Positions 35,809-43,809 of a stretch of 64,000 nucleotides of DNA are shown piece after piece; position 1 is the stretch's first letter, and every line of letters begins with the position of its first letter. This stretch comes from Ideonella oryzae. GTDB taxonomy: Bacteria; Pseudomonadota; Gammaproteobacteria; Burkholderiales; Burkholderiaceae_C. The position numbers and the translations under genes are program-made. The notes beneath the pieces were generated by a model that saw only the letters and a list, made by a program, of their open reading frames with translations, ran no database searches and was not told the origin of the DNA. Location of the stretch: contig NZ_JAMXMC010000009.1 of assembly GCF_024055665.1 (NCBI RefSeq), forward strand, positions 62,001 through 126,000. Reading direction: 5' to 3'.

Positions 35809-36324
35809 ATGACCGCCCCGACCCCGCTGCCCGCCCAGGGCCTGTCCCCCAGCACCGAGCAGATCCACCGCCACCTGCGCCATGCCCAGCGCGTGGCCGA
35901 GCGGGCGGTGGCCCTGGGCCACCACCCGTTCGGCGCGATCCTGGTCGGGCCGGACCAGGAGACGGTGCTGCAGGAGCAGTGCAACATCGACAGCGTCAAC
36001 CACGCCGAGTCGACCCTGGCGCGGGTGGCCGCCACCAACTTCACGCCCGAGTTCCTGTGGGGCTGCACGCTCTACACCACGGTGGAGCCCTGCTGCATGT
36101 GCGCCGGCACCGCCTACTGGGCCAACATCGGCCGCGTGGTCTTCGGCATGACCGAGGCCGCGCTGCTGGCGCACACCGGCAGCCATGCCGAGAACCCGAC
36201 GATGAGCGTGTCCTCGCGCTATGTGTACGACCACGGCCAGAAGCCGGTCGAGCTGATCGGCCCGGTGCCCGAACTGGAAGCCGAGTTCGCCGCGCAGCAG
36301 CAGCGGTTCTGGGCCAGCCGCTGA
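35809..36324 (+). CDS. Zinc-dependent nucleobase/nucleoside deaminase (CDA fold)
   Basis: 171 residues. Zinc and proton-shuttle motif VNHAEST (His-Ala-Glu) and the second zinc motif PCCMCAGT (PCxxC) are intact, as in guanine deaminase GuaD, TadA and related enzymes. An upstream HHPFGAILVG segment binds the base. Hydrolytic removal of an exocyclic amino group from a purine, pterin or pyrimidine-like ring is expected; the exact ring cannot be read. The start at 35809 is 36 bases after the permease stop. The FAD subunit gene follows after 15 bases. Confidence 0.88.
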   Translation: MTAPTPLPAQGLSPSTEQIHRHLRHAQRVAERAVALGHHPFGAILVGPDQETVLQEQCNIDSVNHAESTLARVAATNFTPEFLWGCTLYTTVEPCCMCAGTAYWANIGRVVFGMTEAALLAHTGSHAENPTMSVSSRYVYDHGQKPVELIGPVPELEAEFAAQQQRFWASR

Positions 36325-36339
36325 CGGCCTGAGGCCACG

Positions 36340-37125
36340 ATGGACCTCGTCACCCCGCCCAGCCCGCAAGCCGCCCAGGCCCTGGCCGACCGGCTGGGGC
36401 CGCGCGCCTGTTTCATCGCCGGTGGCACGGTGCTGCAACAGGGCTGGGACGAACCACGCCTGGCGCCGGACGGCGTCTGCTTCATCAACCTGCAGACCTG
36501 GCCCGAGACCCAGCAGATCACACTGGACGACCACCACCTGCACATCGGTGCCGGCGCGCGGCTGGAGACGGTGCGCACCGACCCGCGGGTGCGCGCCCAG
36601 GCCCCGCTGCTCAGCGAAGCGCTGGGCCAGCTGGGCGCCCTGGGCGTGCGCCGCCTGGGCACGCTGGGCGGCAACGTGGGCTGGGGCGTGGGTGACACCG
36701 GCCCGGTGCTGCTGGTGCTGGACGCCGAAGCCCGGCTGGCCGACGGCTCGCATGCGCCCCTGGTGGAGGTGCTGCAGCGCACGGTGCTGCCGCTTCTGCT
36801 GGGCTTTCGCCTGCCGCGGGCCGACCATCACCCCGTGCACACGGCCTTCGAGAAGGTGGGCTACCGGGCCGCCTTCTCCCCCGCCCGGGTGCGGGTGGCC
36901 TTGCGCTGGGCCCGGCCCGAGCGCGGCCTGAGCCTGCTGCGCGCCGCCGCCGGGGCGCCGGGCACCCCCATCCGCCGCCTGACGGACGTCGAGGCCCTGC
37001 TGGGCCAGCCGGGCGCCGCGACGCCCGACCTGGCCGCGGTGCGCCGCGCCTGCCAGGCCCATCTGCCCGCCGAGCTGGCCCTGATGGTCAGCCGCCTGAT
37101 CGCCGGCCACTGCGGCCTGCTCTGA
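36340..37125 (+). CDS. Molybdenum hydroxylase FAD-binding (medium) subunit
   Basis: 261 residues. FAD-binding motifs are FIAGGTVLQQGW near residue 27 and RRLGTLGGNVGWGVGDTGP near residue 105. A short C-terminal CO-dehydrogenase flavoprotein-like domain follows. No extra Fe-S insertion of the 4-hydroxybenzoyl-CoA reductase type is seen. It passes electrons from the Fe-S subunit to an acceptor (NAD+ or other). It is the first of the three hydroxylase subunits, in the order FAD, Mo, Fe-S. Confidence 0.88.
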   Translation: MDLVTPPSPQAAQALADRLGPRACFIAGGTVLQQGWDEPRLAPDGVCFINLQTWPETQQITLDDHHLHIGAGARLETVRTDPRVRAQAPLLSEALGQLGALGVRRLGTLGGNVGWGVGDTGPVLLVLDAEARLADGSHAPLVEVLQRTVLPLLLGFRLPRADHHPVHTAFEKVGYRAAFSPARVRVALRWARPERGLSLLRAAAGAPGTPIRRLTDVEALLGQPGAATPDLAAVRRACQAHLPAELALMVSRLIAGHCGLL

Positions 37126-37136
37126 CCCGCCCGGCC

Positions 37137-39422
37137 ATGCCTTCCTCCTTCGACACTCCGCACCAGCTGCTGCGACCGGCAGAGCATCTGCCCACCGACA
37201 TCCGGCCGGACGCCACCGCCAAGCTCGGCGGCCAGCCCGGCTTCCTGACCGACCGCATCGTGCCCGGCCAGCTGCGCGGGCTGATCCTGGGCAGCCCGCA
37301 TCCGCATGCGCGCATCCTGCGCATCGACTGCTCAGCCGCCCGCGCCCTGCCCGGCGCGGTGGCGGTGCTGACCCATGCCGACATCCCCGGCGTGGCCGAC
37401 TACGGCCTGCGCAAGGTGGACCGGCCGGTGCTGTGCCGCGACAAGGTGCGCTACGTGGGCGACCCGGTGGCCGCCATCGCCGCGGTGGACCTGGCCACCG
37501 CCTACGCGGCGCGGGAGTTGATCCGCGTGGACTACGAGAGCCTGCCGCTGGTCGACGACCCCGCCGCCGCGCTGGCCCCGGACCTGCCCCCCGAAGCCTG
37601 GGTGCATGCCGGCGGCAACCTGCTGCACGCGGTGCAGCACGCCCACGGCGACTGGGCCGCCGCCGAGGCTGCCACCGTGCACTGGGTGGAAGACCGCTAC
37701 ACCACGCCGCGCCAGATGCACGCCTTCCTGGAGACCGAGGGCGGCGTGGCCGAGCCGGATGGCCAGGGCGGGCTGCGCCTGTTCTTTGGCGGCCACAACC
37801 CCGTGCGCGAAGCCCAGGTCATCGCCGACCTGCTGGCCCTGCCGCGCGAGAAGGTGCATGCCACCGGCACGCCGGTGGGCGGCTCCTACGGCGGCAAGGA
37901 CGAGCTGACCGTGCAACCCATCGCCGCGCTGCTGGCCTGGGCCACGCAACAGCCGGTGCGGCTGCACCTGAGCCGGCCGCAATCGACCGACTTCGGCGTC
38001 AAGCGCCACCCGATGCGCATCCGCATGCGCACCGGCTGCGACGCGGCCGGCCGGCTGACGGTGCACGACGTGGACATCCTGGCCGACACCGGCGCCTACG
38101 CCACCCATGGCCCCGAGGTGCTGGACGCCGCGGTCGAACACGCGCCCGGCCCCTACCGCCACCAGGCGGTGCAGATCAACGCCCGCCTGGCCTACACCAA
38201 CAACGGCGTGGCCGGCGCCTTCCGCGGCTTTGGTGCGGTGCAGGTGCAGTACGCGCTGGAGCAGCAGATGGACCGGCTGGCCGCCCGGGTGGGCCTGGCG
38301 CCGGACGCCTTCCGTGCCCTGAACCTGGTGGCCCCCACCGACCCGGGCCCGCTGGGCCAGCAGGTCGTGCCCTTCGACGGCCCGCAGCGCGCGCTGGACG
38401 TGGCCCGCCAGCAGCCGCTGTGGCGTGACAACCCGCACCACTGGCGCAGTGCCGACGGCCGCTACCGCCACGGCATCGGCCTGGCCCTGGTGCACCGCAG
38501 CGACGGCTTCGGCAAGAACGGCCCCAGCGCCAGCCGCATGACCCTGGCCCTGGCCGAGGACGGCGCGATCGAGCTGCGCACCAGCTTCACCGAGCTGGGC
38601 CAGAACCTGGTGGGCGCCATCCGCGCCACCTGCGTCGATCAACTGGGCTGCGGCCCCGACGAGGTGCGCCCGGTGCTGGGCGACACCCGGCGTGCGCCCG
38701 ATTCCGGCCCGGTGGCCGCATCGCGTGCCACCACGCTGGTCTGGCGGGCGGTGACCCAGGCCCGCCCGGCCTGGCAAGCGGCGCTGCTTGGGGCCGCGGC
38801 CGCGCAGTTGCAGGTGGACGCGCACACCCTGCGCCTGGGCCCCGGCGGTGTGCACGACGGCCAGGGCCTGCGCCTGAGCCATGCGGCCCTGGCCCAAACC
38901 CTGGGCCGCGATCGCCCGACGCTGTGCATCGAACTGCCGCCCGAGGACCCTGCCGGCAACGCGCCCGACGTGCATTTCGTGTTCGGCGCCTGTGCCGCGG
39001 TGGCCCAGGTGGTGGTGGACAGCTGGAGCGGCATGGTGCGGGTGGAGAAGCTGGTGATGTGCACCGCCCTGGGCCCGGTGGTGACGCCGCAGGGCTACCT
39101 GGGCCAGATGGAAGGCGGCGCCGTGATGGGCCTGGCCATGGCCACGCAGGAGGACCTGCGCTGCGAAGGCGGCCACTACACCGCCCGCAACCTGGACGCC
39201 TACCTGGTGCCCACGCTGGCCGACGCCCCCGAGATGGACCTGATCGCGATCCAGAACCTGCCCGAGGGCGACCCGATCGGCCCGCGCGGCGCGGGCGAGA
39301 TCAGCGTCAACTTCGCCACACCGGCGGTGGCCAATGCGCTGGCGGCCGCGCTGCAGCAGCCGATCACCCGGTTGCCGGTGCTGCCGGCACAGGTCATTGC
39401 CCTCCTGGAGCAGACCGCATGA
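37137..39422 (+). CDS. Molybdenum hydroxylase large subunit (xanthine dehydrogenase family)
   Basis: 761 residues, usual for a separate molybdopterin subunit. The active-site loop GGSYGGKDELT puts Asp255 where bovine xanthine oxidase has Glu802, Arg363 (AFRGFGAVQ) matches Arg880 and the catalytic Glu is Glu721 in GAGEISVN. The enzyme should hydroxylate a carbon next to a ring nitrogen using water. The Glu-to-Asp change suggests a substrate other than xanthine or a shifted binding mode. Its stop overlaps the Fe-S subunit start (ATGA). XdhC at 29.2 kb is its likely maturation factor. Confidence 0.9.
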   Translation: MPSSFDTPHQLLRPAEHLPTDIRPDATAKLGGQPGFLTDRIVPGQLRGLILGSPHPHARILRIDCSAARALPGAVAVLTHADIPGVADYGLRKVDRPVLCRDKVRYVGDPVAAIAAVDLATAYAARELIRVDYESLPLVDDPAAALAPDLPPEAWVHAGGNLLHAVQHAHGDWAAAEAATVHWVEDRYTTPRQMHAFLETEGGVAEPDGQGGLRLFFGGHNPVREAQVIADLLALPREKVHATGTPVGGSYGGKDELTVQPIAALLAWATQQPVRLHLSRPQSTDFGVKRHPMRIRMRTGCDAAGRLTVHDVDILADTGAYATHGPEVLDAAVEHAPGPYRHQAVQINARLAYTNNGVAGAFRGFGAVQVQYALEQQMDRLAARVGLAPDAFRALNLVAPTDPGPLGQQVVPFDGPQRALDVARQQPLWRDNPHHWRSADGRYRHGIGLALVHRSDGFGKNGPSASRMTLALAEDGAIELRTSFTELGQNLVGAIRATCVDQLGCGPDEVRPVLGDTRRAPDSGPVAASRATTLVWRAVTQARPAWQAALLGAAAAQLQVDAHTLRLGPGGVHDGQGLRLSHAALAQTLGRDRPTLCIELPPEDPAGNAPDVHFVFGACAAVAQVVVDSWSGMVRVEKLVMCTALGPVVTPQGYLGQMEGGAVMGLAMATQEDLRCEGGHYTARNLDAYLVPTLADAPEMDLIAIQNLPEGDPIGPRGAGEISVNFATPAVANALAAALQQPITRLPVLPAQVIALLEQTA

Positions 39423-39907
39423 ACGACACCGCCTCGCCCAAGGGACAGATCACCGTCACGCTCCAGCTCAATGGCCACCCGGTGCAGGTGGACTGCCGTC
39501 CCGACACCCGGCTGCTGACGCTGTTGCGCGAGCACTGGGGCCTGACCGGCGCCAAACCCGGCTGTGAGGTGGGCCGCTGCGGCGCCTGCATGGTGTGGCT
39601 GGACGATGCGCCAGCCAATGCCTGCCTGCTGATGGCCTACCAGCTCGAAGGGCGCGCGGTACGCACCATTGAATCGGTGGCGGCCGACCCGGCCAGCCTG
39701 CCGGTGCGGCAGGCGCTGGCCGAATGCGGCGGTGTGCAGTGCGGCTACTGCAGCGCCGGCATGGTGATGACCATGAGCCATCTGGCGGGCCTGCAGCCCC
39801 GGCCCTCGCTGGCCGAGGCCGAGGCCCTGATGTGCGGCAACATTTGCCGCTGCACCGGCTACGGCGGCATCCGCCGCGCGCTGGTGCGGGTGTTCGACGC
39901 TCAGTGA
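39419..39907 (+). CDS. Molybdenum hydroxylase [2Fe-2S] small subunit
   Basis: 162 residues. The plant-type cluster motif is CEVGRCGACMVWLDDAPANAC near residue 43. The second, hydroxylase-specific cluster is CGGVQCGYCSAGM and CGNICRCTGYGGI. Length and order match XdhC-like/CoxS small subunits. It starts in a four-base overlap with the large subunit. It ends seven bases into the convergent cytochrome gene, so the two transcripts overlap at their 3' ends. Confidence 0.93.
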   Translation: MNDTASPKGQITVTLQLNGHPVQVDCRPDTRLLTLLREHWGLTGAKPGCEVGRCGACMVWLDDAPANACLLMAYQLEGRAVRTIESVAADPASLPVRQALAECGGVQCGYCSAGMVMTMSHLAGLQPRPSLAEAEALMCGNICRCTGYGGIRRALVRVFDAQ

Positions 39908-40476
39908 GCGTCGCGCCCGGGCAGCAGCATCGACTTCAGCACGCCGTCCTTCAGCACCACGTGGTGGTAGATGGCGGCCGCAGCGTGGGCACCGGCCAGC
40001 CACAGGATCGCGTCACCCAGAAAGCCATGCACTTCGCCCCAGTCGGCCGCCTCGGCCAGCGGGCTGTTGGCGATGAAGGGCATCTGATCGACGCGCAAGC
40101 CACCCAGCAGGGTCAGCGGGTGGCCTTCGCTGCCCAGGGCCAGCAGTGCGGTGATGGGCAGCAGCAGCATCAGCAGCCACAGGACGTCCTGCAACATGCG
40201 AGCGGCGCGCTGCATCCAGGGGTTCATGTCGAAGCGGGGGGCGGCAGGCCGCAGGGCGACCCAGACCAGGCGCAGCAGCGTCAGCACGAAGACCGAGACG
40301 CCTAGGCTCTCGTGCCAGACGATGTCCCAGCGGGTGGCCGGGTCCAGGCCATCGCGCATCAGGCGGCCGAAGTGTTCCGGCCCCAGGATGAAGGCCGCCA
40401 CGATGACGATGGCGGTCAGCCAGTGGAAGGCCCGACTGACGGGGTCGAAATGCTGGGTCGAAGAGGCAGAGGTCAT
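39901..40476 (-). CDS. Cytochrome b561-like membrane protein
   Basis: 191 residues with four membrane helices. Heme-ligand candidates are in RAFHWLTA, VWHESLGV, VHGFLGD and IYHHVVLKDGVLKSMLLPGR, close to the b561 at 26.6 kb in layout. It carries electrons between quinol and an unknown acceptor. The start at 40476 (MTSASSTQHF) is preferred; an ATG 13 codons earlier is possible. Convergent with the hydroxylase Fe-S gene. The end-overlap does not imply a shared function. Confidence 0.85.
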   Translation of the reverse strand: MTSASSTQHFDPVSRAFHWLTAIVIVAAFILGPEHFGRLMRDGLDPATRWDIVWHESLGVSVFVLTLLRLVWVALRPAAPRFDMNPWMQRAARMLQDVLWLLMLLLPITALLALGSEGHPLTLLGGLRVDQMPFIANSPLAEAADWGEVHGFLGDAILWLAGAHAAAAIYHHVVLKDGVLKSMLLPGRDAH

Positions 40477-40560
40477 GGCCGGCAGGGCCGCCACAGCGGC
40501 AGCAGAGGAGAACACGGCGCGATTGTCTCCCCGTCCGCCCGCGCCGAGGTATCTGCCAGC

Positions 40561-41391
40561 TTAACCAAAGCTGAAGGCCGACAAGGTGGTCTCCATGACC
40601 CGGTCGGAGAAGGCCTTGCGGCCCCGGTCCTCGCCCGCGGCACCGGCCACCACCATCAGTGGCAGCAGGTGCTCCTCGGCGCGCGGCGGATGGCACCAGC
40701 GGGCCATCGGGGCTTCGGCCCAGGCGGTCAGCGCGGCATCGCGCTCGGCGGCCGGGGCCTCCGCCGCTTCGGTCAACCAGTCGTCGAAGGTGTCGGACAC
40801 CGGACCGAAGCGCGGGTCGCCATAGCCCCGCATGTTGTGGAAGCTCATGCCACTGCCCACGATCAGCACGCCCTCGTCACGCAGGGGTTGCAGCGCCCGG
40901 CCCAGCGCCAGGTGGGCGGCCGGATCCAGCGAGACGTTCAGCGAGAGCTGCACGACCGGGATGTCGGCCTGCGGCACCATCAGCATCAGCGGGATGAACA
41001 TGCCGTGGTCGAAGCCACGCCGCGCGTCGATGTGCGAGGACAGGCCCGCCTGCCCCAGCAGGGTGGTGATGCGCTCGGCCAGGGCCGGCTCGCCCGGTGC
41101 CGGGTACTTCAGCTCGTAGGTGTGCGGCGGGAAGCCGTAGTAGTCGTAGATCTGCTCGGGCTGCGCGCCCCCGGTGACGGCGAAGTCGCCCTCCAGCCAG
41201 TGGGCTGACACCATCACGATGGCGCGGGGCCGCTGCGGCAGGCTCTCGACGATGCCGCGCAGGTAGGCCGCCGTCTTGTCCCAGGCGTGTGGCGGGTTCC
41301 AGTCCATGAAGAAGCAGGGGCCACCGCCGTGCGGGATGTACACGGTGGGCAGGCGGCCCGGGGTGGTGGAAGCAATGTGTTCGGTGCTCAT
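40561..41391 (-). CDS. Class III extradiol dioxygenase, DODA/YgiD type
   Basis: 276 residues. Typical 4,5-DOPA dioxygenase motifs include TVYIPHGGGPCFFMD (first His), VSAHWLEGDFAVT (second His), RGFDHGMFIPL and GSGMSFHNMRGYG (third His). It should cleave catechol-like rings next to the hydroxyls using Fe(II) or Zn(II). Last gene of the six-gene operon reading from 44887 down; its ATG overlaps the LLM stop by four bases. Similar dioxygenases detoxify quinol compounds. Confidence 0.9.
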   Translation of the reverse strand: MSTEHIASTTPGRLPTVYIPHGGGPCFFMDWNPPHAWDKTAAYLRGIVESLPQRPRAIVMVSAHWLEGDFAVTGGAQPEQIYDYYGFPPHTYELKYPAPGEPALAERITTLLGQAGLSSHIDARRGFDHGMFIPLMLMVPQADIPVVQLSLNVSLDPAAHLALGRALQPLRDEGVLIVGSGMSFHNMRGYGDPRFGPVSDTFDDWLTEAAEAPAAERDAALTAWAEAPMARWCHPPRAEEHLLPLMVVAGAAGEDRGRKAFSDRVMETTLSAFSFG

Positions 41392-42467
41392 GGTTCAACT
41401 CCGGAAACAGGCGAGGACGGGGAAGAGGAAAGGGAGGCGCCCAGCGCCTGCTGGACACGGGGTTTGACCTCGGTGGCCAGCAGTTCGATGGCGCGGGCCA
41501 CCATGGCATAGGGCTGGCCGCCAATGTCCAGTTGCATCAGGAAGCGCTGGTGGCCAAACAGCTCATGCTCGCAGAGGATCTTGTCGACCACCTCCTGCGG
41601 GCTGCCGACGAACAGGCAGCCCTGCGGGCCGGCCAGTTGTTCATAAGCGGCCGCCGACACCTCCCAGCCGCGGTCGCGTTGCGGCAGGTTGTTGCGCAGG
41701 TAGTGGCGGTAGTAAGGATAGAACTCCGCACGGGCCCGCTGGCTGTCACGCTGCAGATGCCCATGCGAGGACACGGCCACCTGCAAGCGGCTCAGGGCGT
41801 GCCCGGCCTCCAGCCCACTCTGGCGATAGAGCTCGATGAAGGGCTTGAACTGCGCCGGGCTGCCGCCGATGTTGGCCAGGTTCAGCGGCAGGCCCAGTCG
41901 GCCCGCGCGCACCGCGCTCTGCGGCGTGCCGCCCGCGGCGATCCAGATCGGCAGGCCGCCGGCCTGCAGCGGGCGCGGCGCCACCTCCGCGTCGTGGAGC
42001 GCGGGCCGGTGCTGGCCGTGCCAGCGAATGCGTGGCTCGGCGTTCAGGCGCAGCAGCAGGTCGAGTTTTTCGGTGAACAGCGACTCATAGTCTTCCAGCG
42101 CAAAGCCGAACAGCGGGAAGGACTCGACGAACGCGCCTCGCCCGGCCATCAGCTCGGCGCGTCCATCGCTGAGCAGGTCCAGCGTGGCGAAGTCCTCGAA
42201 CAGGCGCACCGGGTCGGCGGAGCTGAGGATGCTCACCGCACTGCTGAGCCGGATGCGGCGCGTGGCCGTGGTCAGCGCGCCCAACACCACGCTGGGGGCC
42301 GAGACGGCGTAGTCCGAGCGGTGGTGTTCGCCCACCCCGAACACGTCCAGGCCCGCCTCATCGGCCAGCCGGGCCGCGGCCACCAGTTCGTGCAGGCGCT
42401 GCCGCGCGGCGGCCGCGTCGCGGGCGCCGGTGGGCAGGTCGCCGAAGGTGTAGACACCGATTTCCAT
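41388..42467 (-). CDS. LLM class flavin-dependent oxidoreductase
   Basis: 359 residues. Luciferase-like fold: MEIGVYTFGDLP, EAGLDVFGVGEHHRSDYAVSAP, IRLSSAVSILSSADPVRLFEDFATLDLLSDGRAELMAGRG and IWIAAGGTPQSAVRAGRLGLP. It uses reduced FMN (or F420 in actinobacteria) to oxidise small organic molecules. The C-terminus has a Ser-rich tail. It sits between the unknown protein (one-base gap) and the dioxygenase (overlap), so the three are tightly coupled. Confidence 0.88.
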   Translation of the reverse strand: MEIGVYTFGDLPTGARDAAAARQRLHELVAAARLADEAGLDVFGVGEHHRSDYAVSAPSVVLGALTTATRRIRLSSAVSILSSADPVRLFEDFATLDLLSDGRAELMAGRGAFVESFPLFGFALEDYESLFTEKLDLLLRLNAEPRIRWHGQHRPALHDAEVAPRPLQAGGLPIWIAAGGTPQSAVRAGRLGLPLNLANIGGSPAQFKPFIELYRQSGLEAGHALSRLQVAVSSHGHLQRDSQRARAEFYPYYRHYLRNNLPQRDRGWEVSAAAYEQLAGPQGCLFVGSPQEVVDKILCEHELFGHQRFLMQLDIGGQPYAMVARAIELLATEVKPRVQQALGASLSSSPSSPVSGVEP

Positions 42468-42468
42468 G

Positions 42469-43056
42469 TCAATCCTGGGTCAAGGTCTGCGGCCGGGCCA
42501 CGGTGAGGACGGCCTGCGGCAGGTGGTGCAACCATTCGCGCAGCACCAGCAGCGTGGCGGCAAAGCGGCCGGCCACCGGCCCCCCGATGGGCAGCGCATC
42601 CTGGCTGGCAGGCCGCCCCAGTGCCAGCGCCGCCCAGCGGTTGAACAAGGCCTCCACGGTCTCACGGTCCAGCATGACGGGCCCGGCGTCCAAGGAGAGG
42701 CCCGCCTGCACGGCCACGTCGGCCACGGCGGCATCGGTGCTGACCAGCCAGGCCTCGGCCGGCAGGGCGGGACGCAGCGGCATGATCGCCTCCTCGACCT
42801 CGGCGATGGCGGTCTCGATGGCGGCCTCGCCCGGTCGGTCCGAGGCAAAGAAGCGGCGGGCCAAGGTCGCCAGGCCCAGGTCCACGTCGATCACCCGCGC
42901 CGGTTGGGCCGCGGTACCCAGCGCCAGGGCCGAGACCTCGTCACCCAGGTGCAGCGCCGCCCAGGCGGGTGCGGCGGGCCGGGCCGCCTGTGCCCAGGCG
43001 TAGCTGGCCAGCGCCGTGCGGCGGGCCAGGCTCAGCGCGTCATCGCGGGTTGCCAT
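42469..43056 (-). CDS. Unrecognised protein in the quinone-response-like operon
   Basis: 195 residues, Ala-rich, no signal peptide or membrane helix. Segments such as ALASYAWAQAARPAAPAWAALHLGDEVSALALG, RRFFASDRPGEAAIETAIAEVEEAIMPLRP and VETDA-like text do not match a family I know. The start at 43056 (MATRDD) has GAGGAA eight bases upstream; an ATG five codons earlier has none. It lies 35 bases after the carboxylesterase gene and one base before the LLM gene, so it should work with them. Function unknown. Confidence 0.7.
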   Translation of the reverse strand: MATRDDALSLARRTALASYAWAQAARPAAPAWAALHLGDEVSALALGTAAQPARVIDVDLGLATLARRFFASDRPGEAAIETAIAEVEEAIMPLRPALPAEAWLVSTDAAVADVAVQAGLSLDAGPVMLDRETVEALFNRWAALALGRPASQDALPIGGPVAGRFAATLLVLREWLHHLPQAVLTVARPQTLTQD

Positions 43057-43091
43057 GATCGGATTCCTCATCGAAAGTGAAGGCCGGCGCC

Positions 43092-43778
43092 TCAGGCCAA
43101 GGCCTGCCACCAGGCCAGAAAGTCGGCCTGCATCTCGGCGCTGATGCCATGGTCGATCGGGTAGAGCCTCAGCACATGGGGCACGCCGAGCGCATCCAGC
43201 CCCTGGTGGGCGCGGTGCGCCCAGTCCACCGGCAGCTTGCTGTCGCATGTGCCGTGCCCCACAAAGCCCTGCAGCCCCGCCAACGCCGCGAGCGGAGCCA
43301 GATGGGGCTCCAACTCCGGCAGGATGCGCCCCGACAGCAGGCCGAAGCCCGCGACCGCGGCGGGCGCCGACAGCGCCACACTGGCACTCATGATGCCGCC
43401 CTGGCTGAAACCGGCCACCACGGTGTGCGCCGGCGTCACACCGTGCGCACGCTGCAGTTCGGCGATCAAGGCGATCAGCGCCAGGCGGCTCTGCTCGGCC
43501 TGTTCAGGCACGATGCGCGGACCGTGTGCCGTGAAGGCCACCTGGAACCAGGCAAACTGCTGAGGCCCCAGGGCCAGCGGCCCCCGCACCAGCACCACCA
43601 GGGTGTCCTCGGGGACACCTGCGGCCAGACCAGCCACCGATTGCTCGTTGCCGCCCACGCCGTGCAGCAGCACCAGCAAGCGGCGCGGCGCCACTGGGGC
43701 GGGCTGCAGCAGGCGAAGGCTCAGTCCGGACACGGGGTCGGTCTCCACCGGCCCGGGGGTTTGCATCAAGGCATGCAT
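43092..43778 (-). CDS. Phospholipase/carboxylesterase family hydrolase (MhqD-like)
   Basis: 228 residues. Alpha/beta hydrolase with LLVLLHGVGGNEQSVAGLA, nucleophile elbow AGFSQGGIMS and a C-terminal IDHGISAEMQADFLAWW with the catalytic His. An Asp in FVGHGTCDSKLP fits the acid. The family includes MhqD, a carboxylesterase induced by quinones in Bacillus. The ATG at 43778 is used; a GTG lies one codon earlier. It follows the DoxX gene by 31 bases. Confidence 0.87.
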   Translation of the reverse strand: MHALMQTPGPVETDPVSGLSLRLLQPAPVAPRRLLVLLHGVGGNEQSVAGLAAGVPEDTLVVLVRGPLALGPQQFAWFQVAFTAHGPRIVPEQAEQSRLALIALIAELQRAHGVTPAHTVVAGFSQGGIMSASVALSAPAAVAGFGLLSGRILPELEPHLAPLAALAGLQGFVGHGTCDSKLPVDWAHRAHQGLDALGVPHVLRLYPIDHGISAEMQADFLAWWQALA

Positions 43779-43809
43779 CACTCGGCTTTCAACAGATCAG
43801 AGCAGGCGC

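Noticed and set aside
37332-39176. 614-codon open frame antisense to the molybdenum hydroxylase
   Set aside because: It is His/Gly/Gln-rich with no motif, and the opposite strand encodes a complete known enzyme.
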